The notes under the pieces are model-generated. The model ran no database searches and was not told the origin of the DNA. It worked only from the letters and a program-made list of their open reading frames with translations. This document shows, piece by piece, positions 52,660 to 62,035 of a stretch of 64,000 nt of DNA. Each line of letters opens with the position of its first letter. Position 1 is the stretch's first letter. The stretch is from NCBI RefSeq assembly GCF_020463795.1, contig NZ_CP080025.1:3593501-3657500 (forward strand). The letters are read 5' to 3'. A program made the position numbers and the translations under genes. Source of the stretch: Echinicola marina. GTDB taxonomy: Bacteria; Bacteroidota; Bacteroidia; Cytophagales; Cyclobacteriaceae.

Positions 52660-53514
52660 GATTCAACGATTCACTAATCCTCCTCAAAGACCCCGAAGGG
52701 GTCAAACATACGTAGACAAATTCGCCAACGCAGTCCCTCACGACCCTGAAGGGGTCGCACAAAGAACGAATTGAGAAGGGAGATAGGGATTGGAAAAATC
52801 ATACGGTTTTAGACCCGATTAAACAACCTGGCTGCCGCAAGGCAGGTCCAACGATTCGACAGTTCAACACTTCACCAAGCATACATCGAATCCCTTCCCG
52901 CACCCCCGGCCCCTGAAGGGGAGGCCAGCCGCAAGGAAGAACAAAGAATAAAGAGAATAGAACAAAGACAGCATTCAGCTTTCGGCCTTGGTCATTAGGC
53001 TTTCGACCTTCAGCCCGATTCAACGATTCACTAATCCTCCTCAAAGACCCCGAAGGGGTCAAACATACGTAGACAAATTCGCCAACGCAATCCCTCACGA
53101 CCCTGAAGGGGTCGCACAAAAAACGAATCGAGAAGGGAGATAGGGATTGGAAAAAGCATACGGTTTTAGACCCGATTAAACAACCTGGCTGCCGCAAGGC
53201 AGGTCCAACGATTCGACAATTCGACAATACCAAATATCGAATCCACCTGCGCACCCCCGGCCCCTGAAGGGGAGGCCAGTCGTACGAGGCAGAGATGTTA
53301 AAGAAGAGCAGTGATTTCAAATATCGAATCCCTAATAACTATTCACTATTAACAAAAGAACGAGCTTTCAACCTTCAGCATTTGACCTTTGGCCTTAGTC
53401 ATTTGGCTTTCGGCCCTTAGCCTTCAACCAAGTTGGAAGAGATTTTAATAAAAGGGAATAATCGAACCCAAACCATCAGGTTTTTCGTTAGTTTAGAACA
53501 AACAGGGTCAAGAT

Positions 53515-53721
53515 ATGGATAATTTAAGTTTATACACTCAGATCAATAATTTGCCAGCGAATTTAAAAGAACAAGTGCGTGATTTTGTGGAGTTTTTAAA
53601 AATGAAGTCAGATAAACAAAAGCGTCCTATCAAAAAGCGGGAGTTTGGAATTTTGAAAGGAAAGGTCACAATTTCCAAGGATTTTGATGCTCCAATAGCT
53701 GATTTTAATGATTATATGTGA
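53515..53721 (+). CDS. vapB: DUF2281-type antitoxin (VapB-like), copy 2
   Basis: Same 68-residue sequence as the antitoxin at 51063-51269, with the same upstream region and TGATG junction. Either copy could cross-protect against the toxin of the other. Confidence 0.88.
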   Translation: MDNLSLYTQINNLPANLKEQVRDFVEFLKMKSDKQKRPIKKREFGILKGKVTISKDFDAPIADFNDYM

Positions 53722-54113
53722 TGCAAAAGGCATATTTGGTAGATACTCATGCCTTATTGTGGTTTTTGGCCGGGGATGATGCGATCTCTGAAAATGCAAA
53801 GACCCTACTTTTGGATACGACCAATAGGTGTTATGTTAGTATAGCTTCACTATGGGAAATTGCCATAAAAATTAAATTAGGTAAGCTATCAATTGATGCT
53901 GACTTTAAACAATTAGCTGAACTCCTTTATCAAAACGATATTGAAATCATTCAAATAACATTTGAACATATTGCAGGCTTGATGGATTTAGATGATATCC
54001 ATCGAGATCCATTTGATAGAATTATTATTTCTACAGCCTTAGTGGAAGATATTCCAGTAATTACAAAAGATCAAAATTTCCCCAAGTATAAGAACTTAAA
54101 GGTAATTTGGTGA
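53721..54113 (+). CDS. vapC: PIN-domain toxin (VapC), copy 2
   Basis: Same 130-residue PIN toxin as copy 1, with all acidic residues kept. The nucleotide sequence differs at about one position near the 3' end (silent). The perfect conservation of both copies points to a very recent duplication. Confidence 0.93.
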   Translation: MQKAYLVDTHALLWFLAGDDAISENAKTLLLDTTNRCYVSIASLWEIAIKIKLGKLSIDADFKQLAELLYQNDIEIIQITFEHIAGLMDLDDIHRDPFDRIIISTALVEDIPVITKDQNFPKYKNLKVIW

Positions 54114-54172
54114 CAAATCGGTGGCTCGGTTTATCTATTGGTTTGGACCATAGATCTTCAACCCTCATCCTT

Positions 54173-54275
54173 AGGCATCCAATTTTCGGCCTTGGTCATT
54201 CGGCTTTAAGCTTTCAGCATTCGGCTTTCAGCATTAGGCATCCAACTTTCGGCCTTCAGCTTTCGACCTTCAGCC
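54173..54275. repeat. longest heptanucleotide tandem repeat
   Basis: More than fourteen 7-base units in strict register (AGGCATC, CAATTTT, CGGCCTT, GGTCATT, CGGCTTT, AAGCTTT, CAGCATT, CGGCTTT, CAGCATT and so on). Position 4 is nearly always C and positions 6-7 nearly always TT. No reading frame. Confidence 0.8.
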
Positions 54276-54396
54276 CAGCCTGGCTGCCGCAAGGCAGGTT
54301 CGATAGTTCACCAATCCCCATTAACGATTCAACAACTAAGCAAATTTAAGTTAATGATAACAAAGAAATTCTCCTTTTTCGTATATTGAAACTATC

Positions 54397-54792
54397 ATGA
54401 AAAAGAAAAACTATCCAAAAGACAATTCCATAGGTTTTGGCAGCGCAAATGTAAATGAAGCTGTAGTGGATAGCTATATGATACCAAAGAACCCAAGCAA
54501 ACACAGTGGTATAAAGGAAACCGTTCGGGAATTGTGTGAACAACACCATGTGGATAAGCTATATTTATTTGGGTCAATGGCAGAAGGGAAGGTCAACGAA
54601 AACTCAGACATGGACCTTTTGGTAAAATTTAAGGAGCTAGAACTTAAAGATTATTTTGACAACTATATTCATCTGCAACATCAATTGGAAGTGCTTTTCC
54701 AACGGAAAGTGGATTTAATGGAATTTCAAACACTTAAAAACCCAATACTTATCCGATCTATAGATAAGAATAAGAAACTGATCTATGGATGA
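54397..54792 (+). CDS. mntA: minimal nucleotidyltransferase antitoxin, second module
   Basis: A 131-residue MNT protein with GSX10DXD (Gly59-Ser60, Asp71, Asp73: FGSMAEGKVNENSDMDLLVK). It has an extra N-terminal stretch of about 35 residues compared with the 51948 protein. Overlaps the next HEPN gene by 8 bp. Only distantly similar to the other MntA, so this is an independent module and not part of the duplication. Confidence 0.9.
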   Translation: MKKKNYPKDNSIGFGSANVNEAVVDSYMIPKNPSKHSGIKETVRELCEQHHVDKLYLFGSMAEGKVNENSDMDLLVKFKELELKDYFDNYIHLQHQLEVLFQRKVDLMEFQTLKNPILIRSIDKNKKLIYG

Positions 54793-55135
54793 TCGGATAG
54801 AGAAGTGCTTGTATGATGTGGCTTTTGCCATTGAAGAAATCGAGGCTTTTATCAAGGAGTATGACGTAAATACTTTTTTTGATTATAAGGCACATCTTAT
54901 GCTGAAGAGGGCCGTAGAAAGAAATTTGGAAATTATAGGGGAAGCTGTTAAAAGAATACTGAAGAGGAATCCCGCTTATGAAAAAAGAATTACCCAATCC
55001 AAAGCCATTATTAGCCTTAGAAATCATGTGATCCATGCATATGATGGTATTTCTGATGAAAACATTTGGTCAATTTTGATTAATCACTTACCAAAATTGA
55101 AAAGAGAAATCAATAGCTTGATGTATCCCCTGTGA
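54785..55135 (+). CDS. hepT: HEPN-domain toxin (HepT-like), second module
   Basis: A 116-residue HEPN protein with RNHVIHAY, again the RX4HXY site, and the ERNLEIIGEAVKRIL helix. Partner of the 54397 nucleotidyltransferase, with an 8 bp overlap. Expected RNase toxin silenced by AMPylation of its Tyr. Intact. Confidence 0.92.
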   Translation: MDDRIEKCLYDVAFAIEEIEAFIKEYDVNTFFDYKAHLMLKRAVERNLEIIGEAVKRILKRNPAYEKRITQSKAIISLRNHVIHAYDGISDENIWSILINHLPKLKREINSLMYPL

Positions 55136-56151
55136 ATCTGTGAATATTGATAAAAAATCCGGTATTCCGAGTCCTTGGGTATAAAACCATATATCCGAAA
55201 TCAAAAGAATATGCCATTGATACGGTAAAGGGAGAAAAAAGATCAAGTATTTGTCCTTCGCCATTCAGCTTTCGGCTTTTGACTCAAGTACAGTTAAACC
55301 CTTCACCTATCACAATTATCCAATCTCTAATAGCAGTCCAACAATTTGACAGTTCGACAATCCAACGATTCGACGATTCACCAACCAAATATCGAATCCC
55401 AAATAACAATTCTCTATTAACAAAAGAATGAGCTTTCAGCCTTCAGCATTTGACCTTCGGCTTTCAGCTTTCGCTCACCCCCGGCCCCTGAAGGGGAGGC
55501 CAGCCGCAAGGAAGAGCAAAGAATAAAGAGAATGGAACAAAGCCAGCATTTAGCCTTAGGCATTCAACTTTCAGCCTTAGCCATTCGGCCTTCAGCCCAG
55601 CCTGGTTGCCGCAAGGCAGGTTCACTAATAACAAATTACAATTATCAAATCCCGAATAACTAATAACGCTTCACCAAATCTCCCTCAAAGACCCCGAAGG
55701 GGTCAAACATACGTAGACGAATTTGCCAACGCAATCCCTCACGACCCCGAAGGGGTCGCACAAAGAACGAATTGAGAAGGGAGATAGGGATTGGAAAAAG
55801 CATACGGTTTTAGACCCGATTAAACAACCTGGCTGCCGCAAGGCAGGTCCAACGATTCGACAGTTCAACACTTCACCAACCATACATCGAATCCCTTCCC
55901 GCACCCCCGGCCCCTGAAGGGGAGGCCAGCCGCAAGGAAGAGCAAAGAATAAAGAGAATGGAACAAAGCCAGCATTTAGCATTAGGCATTCAACTTTCGG
56001 CCTTCAGCCTTCAGCATTTGACCTTTGGCCTTAGTCATTCGGCTTTCAGCTCAGTTCAACAATTCTACAATCAAACATCTAAGGTTCGAGCCCTATTGGG
56101 GCAACACTAATCAAAAAAGTACGATAAGACTAACCTTAGCTTATAGAAATA
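55136..56151. other. gene-free repeat region before the second glycan locus
   Basis: Contains heptanucleotide blocks (about 55437-55470, 55550-55600, 55977-56053), the roughly 190-bp repeat with GACCCCGAAGGGGTC hairpins (55685-55875), two CCCCGGCCCCTGAAGGGGAGG units, and CTGCC-GCAA-GGCAG hairpins. No credible gene. Probably includes the promoter of the MBOAT gene. Confidence 0.6.
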
Positions 56152-57672
56152 ATGCTTTTTAACTCTTTTGAATTCCTAATCTTTCTGCCAATAGTGTTTT
56201 TATTATACTGGGCAGTATTTCAAAAGAACCTCAAAGCCCAGAATACATTCTTGCTATTGGCAAGTTATGTGTTTTATGGCTGGTGGGATTGGCGTTTTCT
56301 AAGCCTGATCATAGTGAGTTCCTGGGTGGATTATTTATGTGGATTGAAAATGGGCTCTACACCGTCATTGCGAGATGGTTCTAAAACCGACGAAGCCTGC
56401 CTGCCCGGCAGGCAGGCAATCTCATTTAAGAATAACAGTTTTCTTTCTTGGTTCAAAGGCCGAAAGAAATACCTCACACTAAGTATAGCTTTCAATCTGG
56501 GCTTATTGGGCTTTTTTAAGTATTTTAATTTCTTTATGGAATCCGCAACTGACTTGATAAATACTATTGGATTCCAATCGAATGATTATTCTCTGAAACT
56601 TATCCTCCCCGTTGGTATCAGTTTTTATACTTTCCAGACCATGAGCTATACCATTGACGTTTACAAAGGAAAGCTAAAGCCTACTAATGATATTATTGCC
56701 TTTTTTGCCTATGTAAGTTTCTTTCCTCAATTGGTAGCGGGACCAATAGAAAGGGCCAAGCACCTTTTGCCACAGTTTTTTAAGCAGAGAAATTTTGTAT
56801 ATGAGCAAGGTACGGAAGGAGTCAAATTAATACTATGGGGATTATTTAAAAAAGTGGTGATTGCTGATAATTGCGCTATAGTTGTTAATCCGATTTTTGA
56901 AAATTATACAACAGCTTCGGGGCTTGAATTGATTATGGGAGCGGTATTATTTGCTTTTCAGATTTATGGGGACTTTTCGGGTTATTCCGATATAGCTATT
57001 GGTGTAGGAAAGCTATTGGGTTTTGATTTAATGACAAACTTTAAGACACCTTATTTCAGTAGGGACATAGCTGAATTTTGGCGAAGGTGGCATATTTCGC
57101 TTTCTACTTGGTTTAGGGATTATGTTTATATTCCATTAGGAGGTTCTAAAGTGGGCAAGTGGCTGAGCATTCGCAATATATTTATTGTCTTTTTGGTCTC
57201 AGGACTTTGGCATGGGGCAAATTGGACTTTTGTATTTTGGGGTGGATTGAATGCTTTATTTTTTATTCCACTTTTCATTAGAAAGAAAAATAGACAGCAT
57301 ATAGATGCAATTGCTGAAAATAGACTTCTTCCTACTTGGAACGAATCACTACAGATACTAATGACATTTACTTTGGTATGCCTGGCATGGATATTTTTTA
57401 GGTCTGAATCATTGAATGATGCTATGGCTTATATTCAAAATCTAGTGGTCAATCCATTTATGCCTAAGCATTTTGGTTTTATCAATTATGACCTTCGAAT
57501 GGCGCTGGTATTATTTATTGTATTGGAGTGGGTAGGCAGGGAAAAGGGGAGTTGGTTACAGCTATTACCAAGAAAAAGATGGCGGTATGCTGTTTATGTA
57601 ACGATCACCTATTTTGTAATTTATTTGGGAGTCTTTAGTGAGCCTGTTGACTTTATTTATTTTCAATTCTAA
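56152..57672 (+). CDS. MBOAT-family O-acyltransferase (AlgI-like) with in-frame repeat insertion
   Basis: A 506-residue polytopic membrane protein of the AlgI family: N-terminal FLPIVFLLYWAVF helix, GISFYTFQTMSYTIDVYKG, FFPQLVAGPIERAKHLLPQF, FWRRWHISLSTWFRDYVYIP and the catalytic-type His in SGLWHGANW (about residue 354). It transfers acetyl across the membrane for glycan acetylation. Residues about 71-91 (PSLRDGSKTDEACLPGRQAI region) are translated from a dispersed GTCATTGCGA-type repeat (56364-56424) inserted in frame in a cytoplasmic-side loop. Without it the length (about 485) is normal. Its stop overlaps the next ATG (TAATG). Confidence 0.95.
   Translation: MLFNSFEFLIFLPIVFLLYWAVFQKNLKAQNTFLLLASYVFYGWWDWRFLSLIIVSSWVDYLCGLKMGSTPSLRDGSKTDEACLPGRQAISFKNNSFLSWFKGRKKYLTLSIAFNLGLLGFFKYFNFFMESATDLINTIGFQSNDYSLKLILPVGISFYTFQTMSYTIDVYKGKLKPTNDIIAFFAYVSFFPQLVAGPIERAKHLLPQFFKQRNFVYEQGTEGVKLILWGLFKKVVIADNCAIVVNPIFENYTTASGLELIMGAVLFAFQIYGDFSGYSDIAIGVGKLLGFDLMTNFKTPYFSRDIAEFWRRWHISLSTWFRDYVYIPLGGSKVGKWLSIRNIFIVFLVSGLWHGANWTFVFWGGLNALFFIPLFIRKKNRQHIDAIAENRLLPTWNESLQILMTFTLVCLAWIFFRSESLNDAMAYIQNLVVNPFMPKHFGFINYDLRMALVLFIVLEWVGREKGSWLQLLPRKRWRYAVYVTITYFVIYLGVFSEPVDFIYFQF
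56364..56424. repeat. dispersed repeat inside a coding region
   Basis: Begins GTCATTGCGAG and ends GGCAATCTCA, as in the intergenic units at 45.9-47.1 kb. It contains a perfect 11-bp-arm palindrome built of GCCTGCCTGCC and its complement at 56395-56417. Keeps the MBOAT frame open. Confidence 0.8.
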
Positions 57673-58628
57673 TGGATAGGTTTTTAAGAAAGGGACTAAT
57701 TTTATTCCTTTTATTGATTGGATTATATCCATTTGTGACATATTTCATTGGTGAAATTAGGCCTTATGGATTTTTTAGAAATATTAGAGATTTAAGAGGG
57801 GAGAACGATTTTATGTGGAGCCGGCTGAGAGAAGCTGATCAAACAAAAGATATTGATATTTTAATTGTTGGTTCTTCATTGGCTTATCGTGGAATTGATG
57901 TTAGATTATTTGATGATTTAGGCCTTAAAGCATTTAATCTGGGATCAAGTGCTCAAACAGCAATACAATCTAAATATTTAATAGACAAATATCTAAAAGA
58001 TATGAATCCAAAGTTAGTAGTTTGGGATGTTAGTCCTAGATTCAGTATTGCTAACTCAGGTAAGGAAAGTTTAATAGATTTAGTCTCAAATGAGGGAGTT
58101 AATGGTGATTTGATTAATTTACTCTTGACAACCAAAAGCTATGAATTAACAAATACATATGTTTATGTAGGACTAAAACAAATTTTCACTGATTTTGATG
58201 ACTTTCAGGAAGTATCAGTAATTAAAAATAAAACTTATATAGAGGGTGGTTTTGTCGAATACTCTTCATCGGAATTTAAATCCAATAGCATTAAAGATTA
58301 TGAATATAAATTGATTGATTATCAATTAAACGCACTGAATGATGCAGTGAAATTTATTTCGAAAAATGATATTAAGATTCTCTTTGTTGCCGCTCCAATT
58401 AATCCTCAGTGGTACCAATCAGCGTCGAATAGGAAAGAAGTTGATCAATTTATTAAAAATGTTGTGGTAGACAATAACCTTGAAGGATATAAAAATTATA
58501 ATGAGATAGCAATTTCAGGCCTAAACTATTCATCAAAGTTCTTTATTGATAATTTGCACCTAAAAAAAGAAGGAGTTCAAATTTATAATGAACAATTATT
58601 AACTGATATTTTGAAAATTTTAGAGTAA
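57672..58628 (+). CDS. SGNH-like exported protein coupled to MBOAT
   Basis: A 318-residue protein with an N-terminal membrane helix (about 7-27). A block-I-like motif ILIVGSSLAYRGID lies at about residue 63, and a C-terminal FIDNLHLKKEG carries the Asp-x-x-His pair. Same design as the 859-1782 protein. It overlaps the MBOAT gene by one base. Likely partner in acetyl transfer to a glycan; catalytic competence of the GSS variant is not proven. Confidence 0.72.
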   Translation: MDRFLRKGLILFLLLIGLYPFVTYFIGEIRPYGFFRNIRDLRGENDFMWSRLREADQTKDIDILIVGSSLAYRGIDVRLFDDLGLKAFNLGSSAQTAIQSKYLIDKYLKDMNPKLVVWDVSPRFSIANSGKESLIDLVSNEGVNGDLINLLLTTKSYELTNTYVYVGLKQIFTDFDDFQEVSVIKNKTYIEGGFVEYSSSEFKSNSIKDYEYKLIDYQLNALNDAVKFISKNDIKILFVAAPINPQWYQSASNRKEVDQFIKNVVVDNNLEGYKNYNEIAISGLNYSSKFFIDNLHLKKEGVQIYNEQLLTDILKILE

Positions 58629-58649
58629 AAAGTCAAGTAAAAATCACAT

Positions 58650-59603
58650 ATGGGACCAATTGAGCTTTTTCTTAAGCTAAATGGAAAGTTTTCTTTTTTA
58701 AGAAAGATTACACAAAATGCGGTGAAAAAAGCGGTTCTTAATCCATCTAAAAGAGCCAAACTTAATCGCTTTTACCATAGAATGAGCTATTATGAGAAAT
58801 CAATATTTCATTCGTTATATGGTCGAATTTTTAGAGATGGAAAACAATATACAATAGATGGAGTTTGGATATTGAAATTTGCAGGAAAGGATATCAAAAT
58901 CCCTTTGAGATCAGAATCGCTTTGGTTGGATTGGGAGACAGCGATTTCAGTGTTGGGTCATGATTATGAAATTAAGGAGTATTATGAGGAAAAGATTACT
59001 TCTGAAAATCCTCCAAGCTGTTTTTTAGATATTGGAGCGAATTATGGTACTCATTCATTGATGTTTTTATCGTGTGGAATAAGGGCTATATCAATAGAAC
59101 CCAATTTAAAATGTAAGCCTTTCTTTGATACTTTATGCAAAGTGAATGGTGTCCAAGGGGAATGGCATGCTATTGCTTTAGGAGATAAATTTGAACATGC
59201 TCAAATTACCTTTCCAGAGACTGAGTTATGGTTGGGAAGTTTGAGTGGAGGAAACATCCAAGCGTTACAGCGATTTGAAAGACTAAATACTCAGGAAGTT
59301 ACGGTGGATACATTGGATGATTTTATCAAAAATGAATCCATAAGACCAGACTTGGTGAAACTGGATACTGAGGGGTATGAAAAGAAGGTGATTTGCGGGG
59401 GAGAGAGGTTTTTAAAAGAACAATACCCTGATTTGATATTTGAAGCGCATGGATTCCAATATCAAGAGACAATGATTAATACTTTAAACTCCATAGATTA
59501 TAAAGTATTTGGATTATATAGTAAAAAGCAAGTTGTTTCATTGGATAGCATTCTACCAAAAGAAACTAATTTCTTGGCAGTTAATATAGATAAGGACGTT
59601 TAA
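58650..59603 (+). CDS. FkbM-family methyltransferase
   Basis: A 317-residue SAM-dependent methyltransferase: motif I CFLDIGANYGTHSLMF (about residue 125), followed by ISIEPNLKCKPFF and the FkbM block TVDTLDDFI...PDLVKLDTEGYEKKVICGG. The N-terminal 110 residues are an additional domain of unknown role. Such enzymes O-methylate sugars during polysaccharide assembly. It lies 21 bp after the SGNH gene in a run of glycan-modifying genes. Confidence 0.9.
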   Translation: MGPIELFLKLNGKFSFLRKITQNAVKKAVLNPSKRAKLNRFYHRMSYYEKSIFHSLYGRIFRDGKQYTIDGVWILKFAGKDIKIPLRSESLWLDWETAISVLGHDYEIKEYYEEKITSENPPSCFLDIGANYGTHSLMFLSCGIRAISIEPNLKCKPFFDTLCKVNGVQGEWHAIALGDKFEHAQITFPETELWLGSLSGGNIQALQRFERLNTQEVTVDTLDDFIKNESIRPDLVKLDTEGYEKKVICGGERFLKEQYPDLIFEAHGFQYQETMINTLNSIDYKVFGLYSKKQVVSLDSILPKETNFLAVNIDKDV

Positions 59604-59617
59604 TAATATTCAGAAGC

Positions 59618-60406
59618 TTGATAAAGGTAGATAGATTTTTTCGTGAAAAGGTTATTCCTCTTATGGATAATAAGGCTTCCCCTAAGCAAATGAGGAAACT
59701 TAAAAACTTAGGAAAAAGAATTGTTAGTATAGGAAGGGGGAGTGACTTAACCTTTTTGGCTCAGATTTATGGTACAGACAAATGGGGGGAGCATTGGTAT
59801 ACTCCCCATTATCAATTTCATTTTCAAAGGTTAAGAAATAAGAAAATTAAATTGCTAGAAATTGGGGTTGGAGGATATGACAAACCATTTAGTGGTGGAT
59901 CCTCCTTGAGAATGTGGAAAAGATACTTCTCAAGAGGTCTAATTTTTTCATTTGATATTTACGATAAATCGGCTCATGAAGAGGCTAGAATAAAGATATA
60001 TCAAGGGAGTCAAGTGGATGCAAAGTTTCTAGATCAAGTTTGTAATGAGGCAGGAAGTTTAGACATTATAATAGATGATGGAAGTCATATCAATGAACAT
60101 GTATTGTTTACCTTCCATCATCTATTTCCTAAATTAAATGAAGGTGGTATCTATGTAATTGAAGACACGCAGACTTCTTATTGGGAGCATTATGGAGGGG
60201 AGTTAGAAGAAAGAAATAGTAAGGAAACGATTATGGGTTATTTTAAATCCTTAGTGGATGGGTTAAACCATGAGGAATATAAAAATCATACATATAAGCC
60301 CAATTATTATGACCTAAACATTTCAGCGATTCATTTTTATCATAACCTTATCTTTATATATAAGAATAAAAATAATGAGGGATCCAATATTAATCGTTCA
60401 ACTTAG
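59618..60406 (+). CDS. class I SAM methyltransferase (macrocin-O-methyltransferase-like)
   Basis: Up to 262 residues from a TTG at 59618; an ATG at 59663 would give 247. Visible: FLAQIYGTDKWGEHWYTPHY (typical of the MycE/TylF-like sugar O-methyltransferases), KLLEIGVGGYDKP (SAM motif I), and LDIIIDDGSHINEHVLFTF (metal-binding Asp/His cluster). It probably methylates a sugar hydroxyl on a lipid-linked or nucleotide intermediate. Part of the glycan operon. Confidence 0.85.
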   Translation: MIKVDRFFREKVIPLMDNKASPKQMRKLKNLGKRIVSIGRGSDLTFLAQIYGTDKWGEHWYTPHYQFHFQRLRNKKIKLLEIGVGGYDKPFSGGSSLRMWKRYFSRGLIFSFDIYDKSAHEEARIKIYQGSQVDAKFLDQVCNEAGSLDIIIDDGSHINEHVLFTFHHLFPKLNEGGIYVIEDTQTSYWEHYGGELEERNSKETIMGYFKSLVDGLNHEEYKNHTYKPNYYDLNISAIHFYHNLIFIYKNKNNEGSNINRST

Positions 60407-60419
60407 GTTTTATAAATAA

Positions 60420-61247
60420 TTGAGGTTTAAACATTTTCTTATTTCTAGGTTTAATGTCCAGTATTTGGAGATGGTTCCATATAATTTAAAGATGGATCCC
60501 GAGCGATGGTTATCAGAGAGAATTCAACTTTTCTTTGATTATTGTTATCCAAGTGTAATAAATCAGCGCTGCAATAATTTTACATGGTTGGTATATTTTG
60601 ATCCAAGAACCCCTGAAAAGGAATTGGAAATAATTTCTTCATTGGATACCAAGCACATTATTCAATTTAGGTTTAGTGATCATTGGAGCAAAATGGATAA
60701 AGATATTCTTGATTTTATATCCAAGGATGTTGAACTAGAAAAAACTGATGTTATAATTTCTACCCGACTGGACTGTGATGATGCGATTGCCGATTATTTT
60801 ATGGGAGCTATTCAAAAAGAATTTTCAAACCAATATCAAAACTTACCTCTCGCCATAAACCCGCTTAAAGGATTGATATTGGATAGGCGATCAGGAGTCG
60901 TCCATCTGAAAAAGATGCGCAGTAACCCATTCATTTCTTTAGTTCAATCAGCAGATGATATGGATGTTTCAATATTCGGTAGGCAACACCAGGAAATAAC
61001 CGAAACCATCAAATCCATTGATTTGCTTATCCCAAAAATGTGGTTGCAAATTGTCCATGGCAATAATCTTTTAAATAAACCTTCAGGTATGCCTTTGCTT
61101 GGAAATGATTTGTCCTTATTTCATATAAAAGATGCTCCCAATGTCCCTAAAGGGAATATGCTTTTGTATTCCTTTTTAAAATATTTGATGGGAAGAATGA
61201 ATAATCTATTCATTAAAACAAAAAGAAGGATTGGGTTAAAGGCATAA
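60420..61247 (+). CDS. putative rhamnosyltransferase-type glycosyltransferase
   Basis: A 275-residue protein. The start is a TTG (60420), supported by the conserved-looking MRFKHFLISRFNV opening; the first ATG would lose this strand. It has FTWLVYFDPRTP and IISTRLDCDDAIADYF, the DxDD-like metal/nucleotide site of the putative rhamnosyl transferase family, plus FGRQHQEI. It should add one sugar to the growing polymer in the cytoplasm. Donor sugar inferred from family name only. Confidence 0.8.
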   Translation: MRFKHFLISRFNVQYLEMVPYNLKMDPERWLSERIQLFFDYCYPSVINQRCNNFTWLVYFDPRTPEKELEIISSLDTKHIIQFRFSDHWSKMDKDILDFISKDVELEKTDVIISTRLDCDDAIADYFMGAIQKEFSNQYQNLPLAINPLKGLILDRRSGVVHLKKMRSNPFISLVQSADDMDVSIFGRQHQEITETIKSIDLLIPKMWLQIVHGNNLLNKPSGMPLLGNDLSLFHIKDAPNVPKGNMLLYSFLKYLMGRMNNLFIKTKRRIGLKA

Positions 61248-61291
61248 GGGTAATTTGAAAAACCCAATTAATCAATAGTGAAAGCGAAAAG

Positions 61292-62029
61292 ATGAGTCTA
61301 TTAAATAATTCAACTGTTATTAGGTTAAAGTTTTTTCTAAGAAAACTAAGGGGTAAAATACAAGAAAACCAATATATATACTACCCCAATATTGACTTGA
61401 AAAATGGCTCTAGCAAAGAGATTTTTGAAGAAATTAATGGTAAAAATACTTGGGGATCAAAGGAAAGTGTTTCAGGAAAGGGATCGGAAATAAAACATAC
61501 CAGAATTCTGCTGCGGAAGTTAAATATATTGAATCAGGAGTTGAGGATAAAAAGCATGTTGGATGCTCCTTGTGGAGATTTTAATTGGATGAAAAATTTA
61601 GATAGAGAGGGAATTAAATATACAGGGATGGATATTGTTGAAGATGTTATCAATAAGTTAAGTGATGAGTATGCAGATGAATCCGTGTTAATTTTCAAAA
61701 AAGGTAATATCATTGAGGACCAACTCCCAAAGGTAGACTTGATTTTTTGCAGGGATTGTTTAGTTCACTTTTCATTTTCAGATATTGATAAGACACTAAG
61801 AAATTTTAAAAATTCTGGTTCCAAGTATTTGTTGACCACCACTTACGGAGCTAGGAAAATCAATCGTGATATTGCTACAGGTGGATGGCGTCCGATAAAT
61901 CTCGAAATTACACCATTTAATTTGGGAACACCTTTAAAGGTGATTAAAGAAAATAATACAGATGACAATGGGCTTTATTTTGATAAGTCAATGGCTTTAT
62001 GGGAGCTGTCAAAATTGAATCTGGACTGA
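61292..62029 (+). CDS. class I SAM-dependent methyltransferase
   Basis: A 245-residue protein with SMLDAPCGDFNWMKNL (SAM motif I, about residue 90), YTGMDIVEDVINKL (motif II) and VDLIFCRDCLVHFSF (motif IV). The N-terminus contains NTWGSKESVSGKGSEIKHT, as in methyltransferases of capsule and O-antigen loci. Target unknown. It is the third of four methyltransferases in this 5-kb stretch. Confidence 0.87.
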   Translation: MSLLNNSTVIRLKFFLRKLRGKIQENQYIYYPNIDLKNGSSKEIFEEINGKNTWGSKESVSGKGSEIKHTRILLRKLNILNQELRIKSMLDAPCGDFNWMKNLDREGIKYTGMDIVEDVINKLSDEYADESVLIFKKGNIIEDQLPKVDLIFCRDCLVHFSFSDIDKTLRNFKNSGSKYLLTTTYGARKINRDIATGGWRPINLEITPFNLGTPLKVIKENNTDDNGLYFDKSMALWELSKLNLD

Positions 62030-62035
62030 AAAAGA

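Larger units (their letters stand above)
53046..54172. repeat. 1.1-kb direct duplication, copy 2 (carries VapBC)
   Basis: Second copy of 50594-51720, offset 2452 bp. It is preceded by a shorter repeat of the same opening unit (52683-52870 resembles 53041-53230). A roughly 190-bp part of the unit also occurs at 55685-55875. Confidence 0.9.

Noticed and set aside
50449-56053. Heptanucleotide blocks considered as protein-coding heptad (coiled-coil) repeats
   Set aside because: The period is 7 bases, not 21, stops occur in all frames, and blocks lie outside genes.
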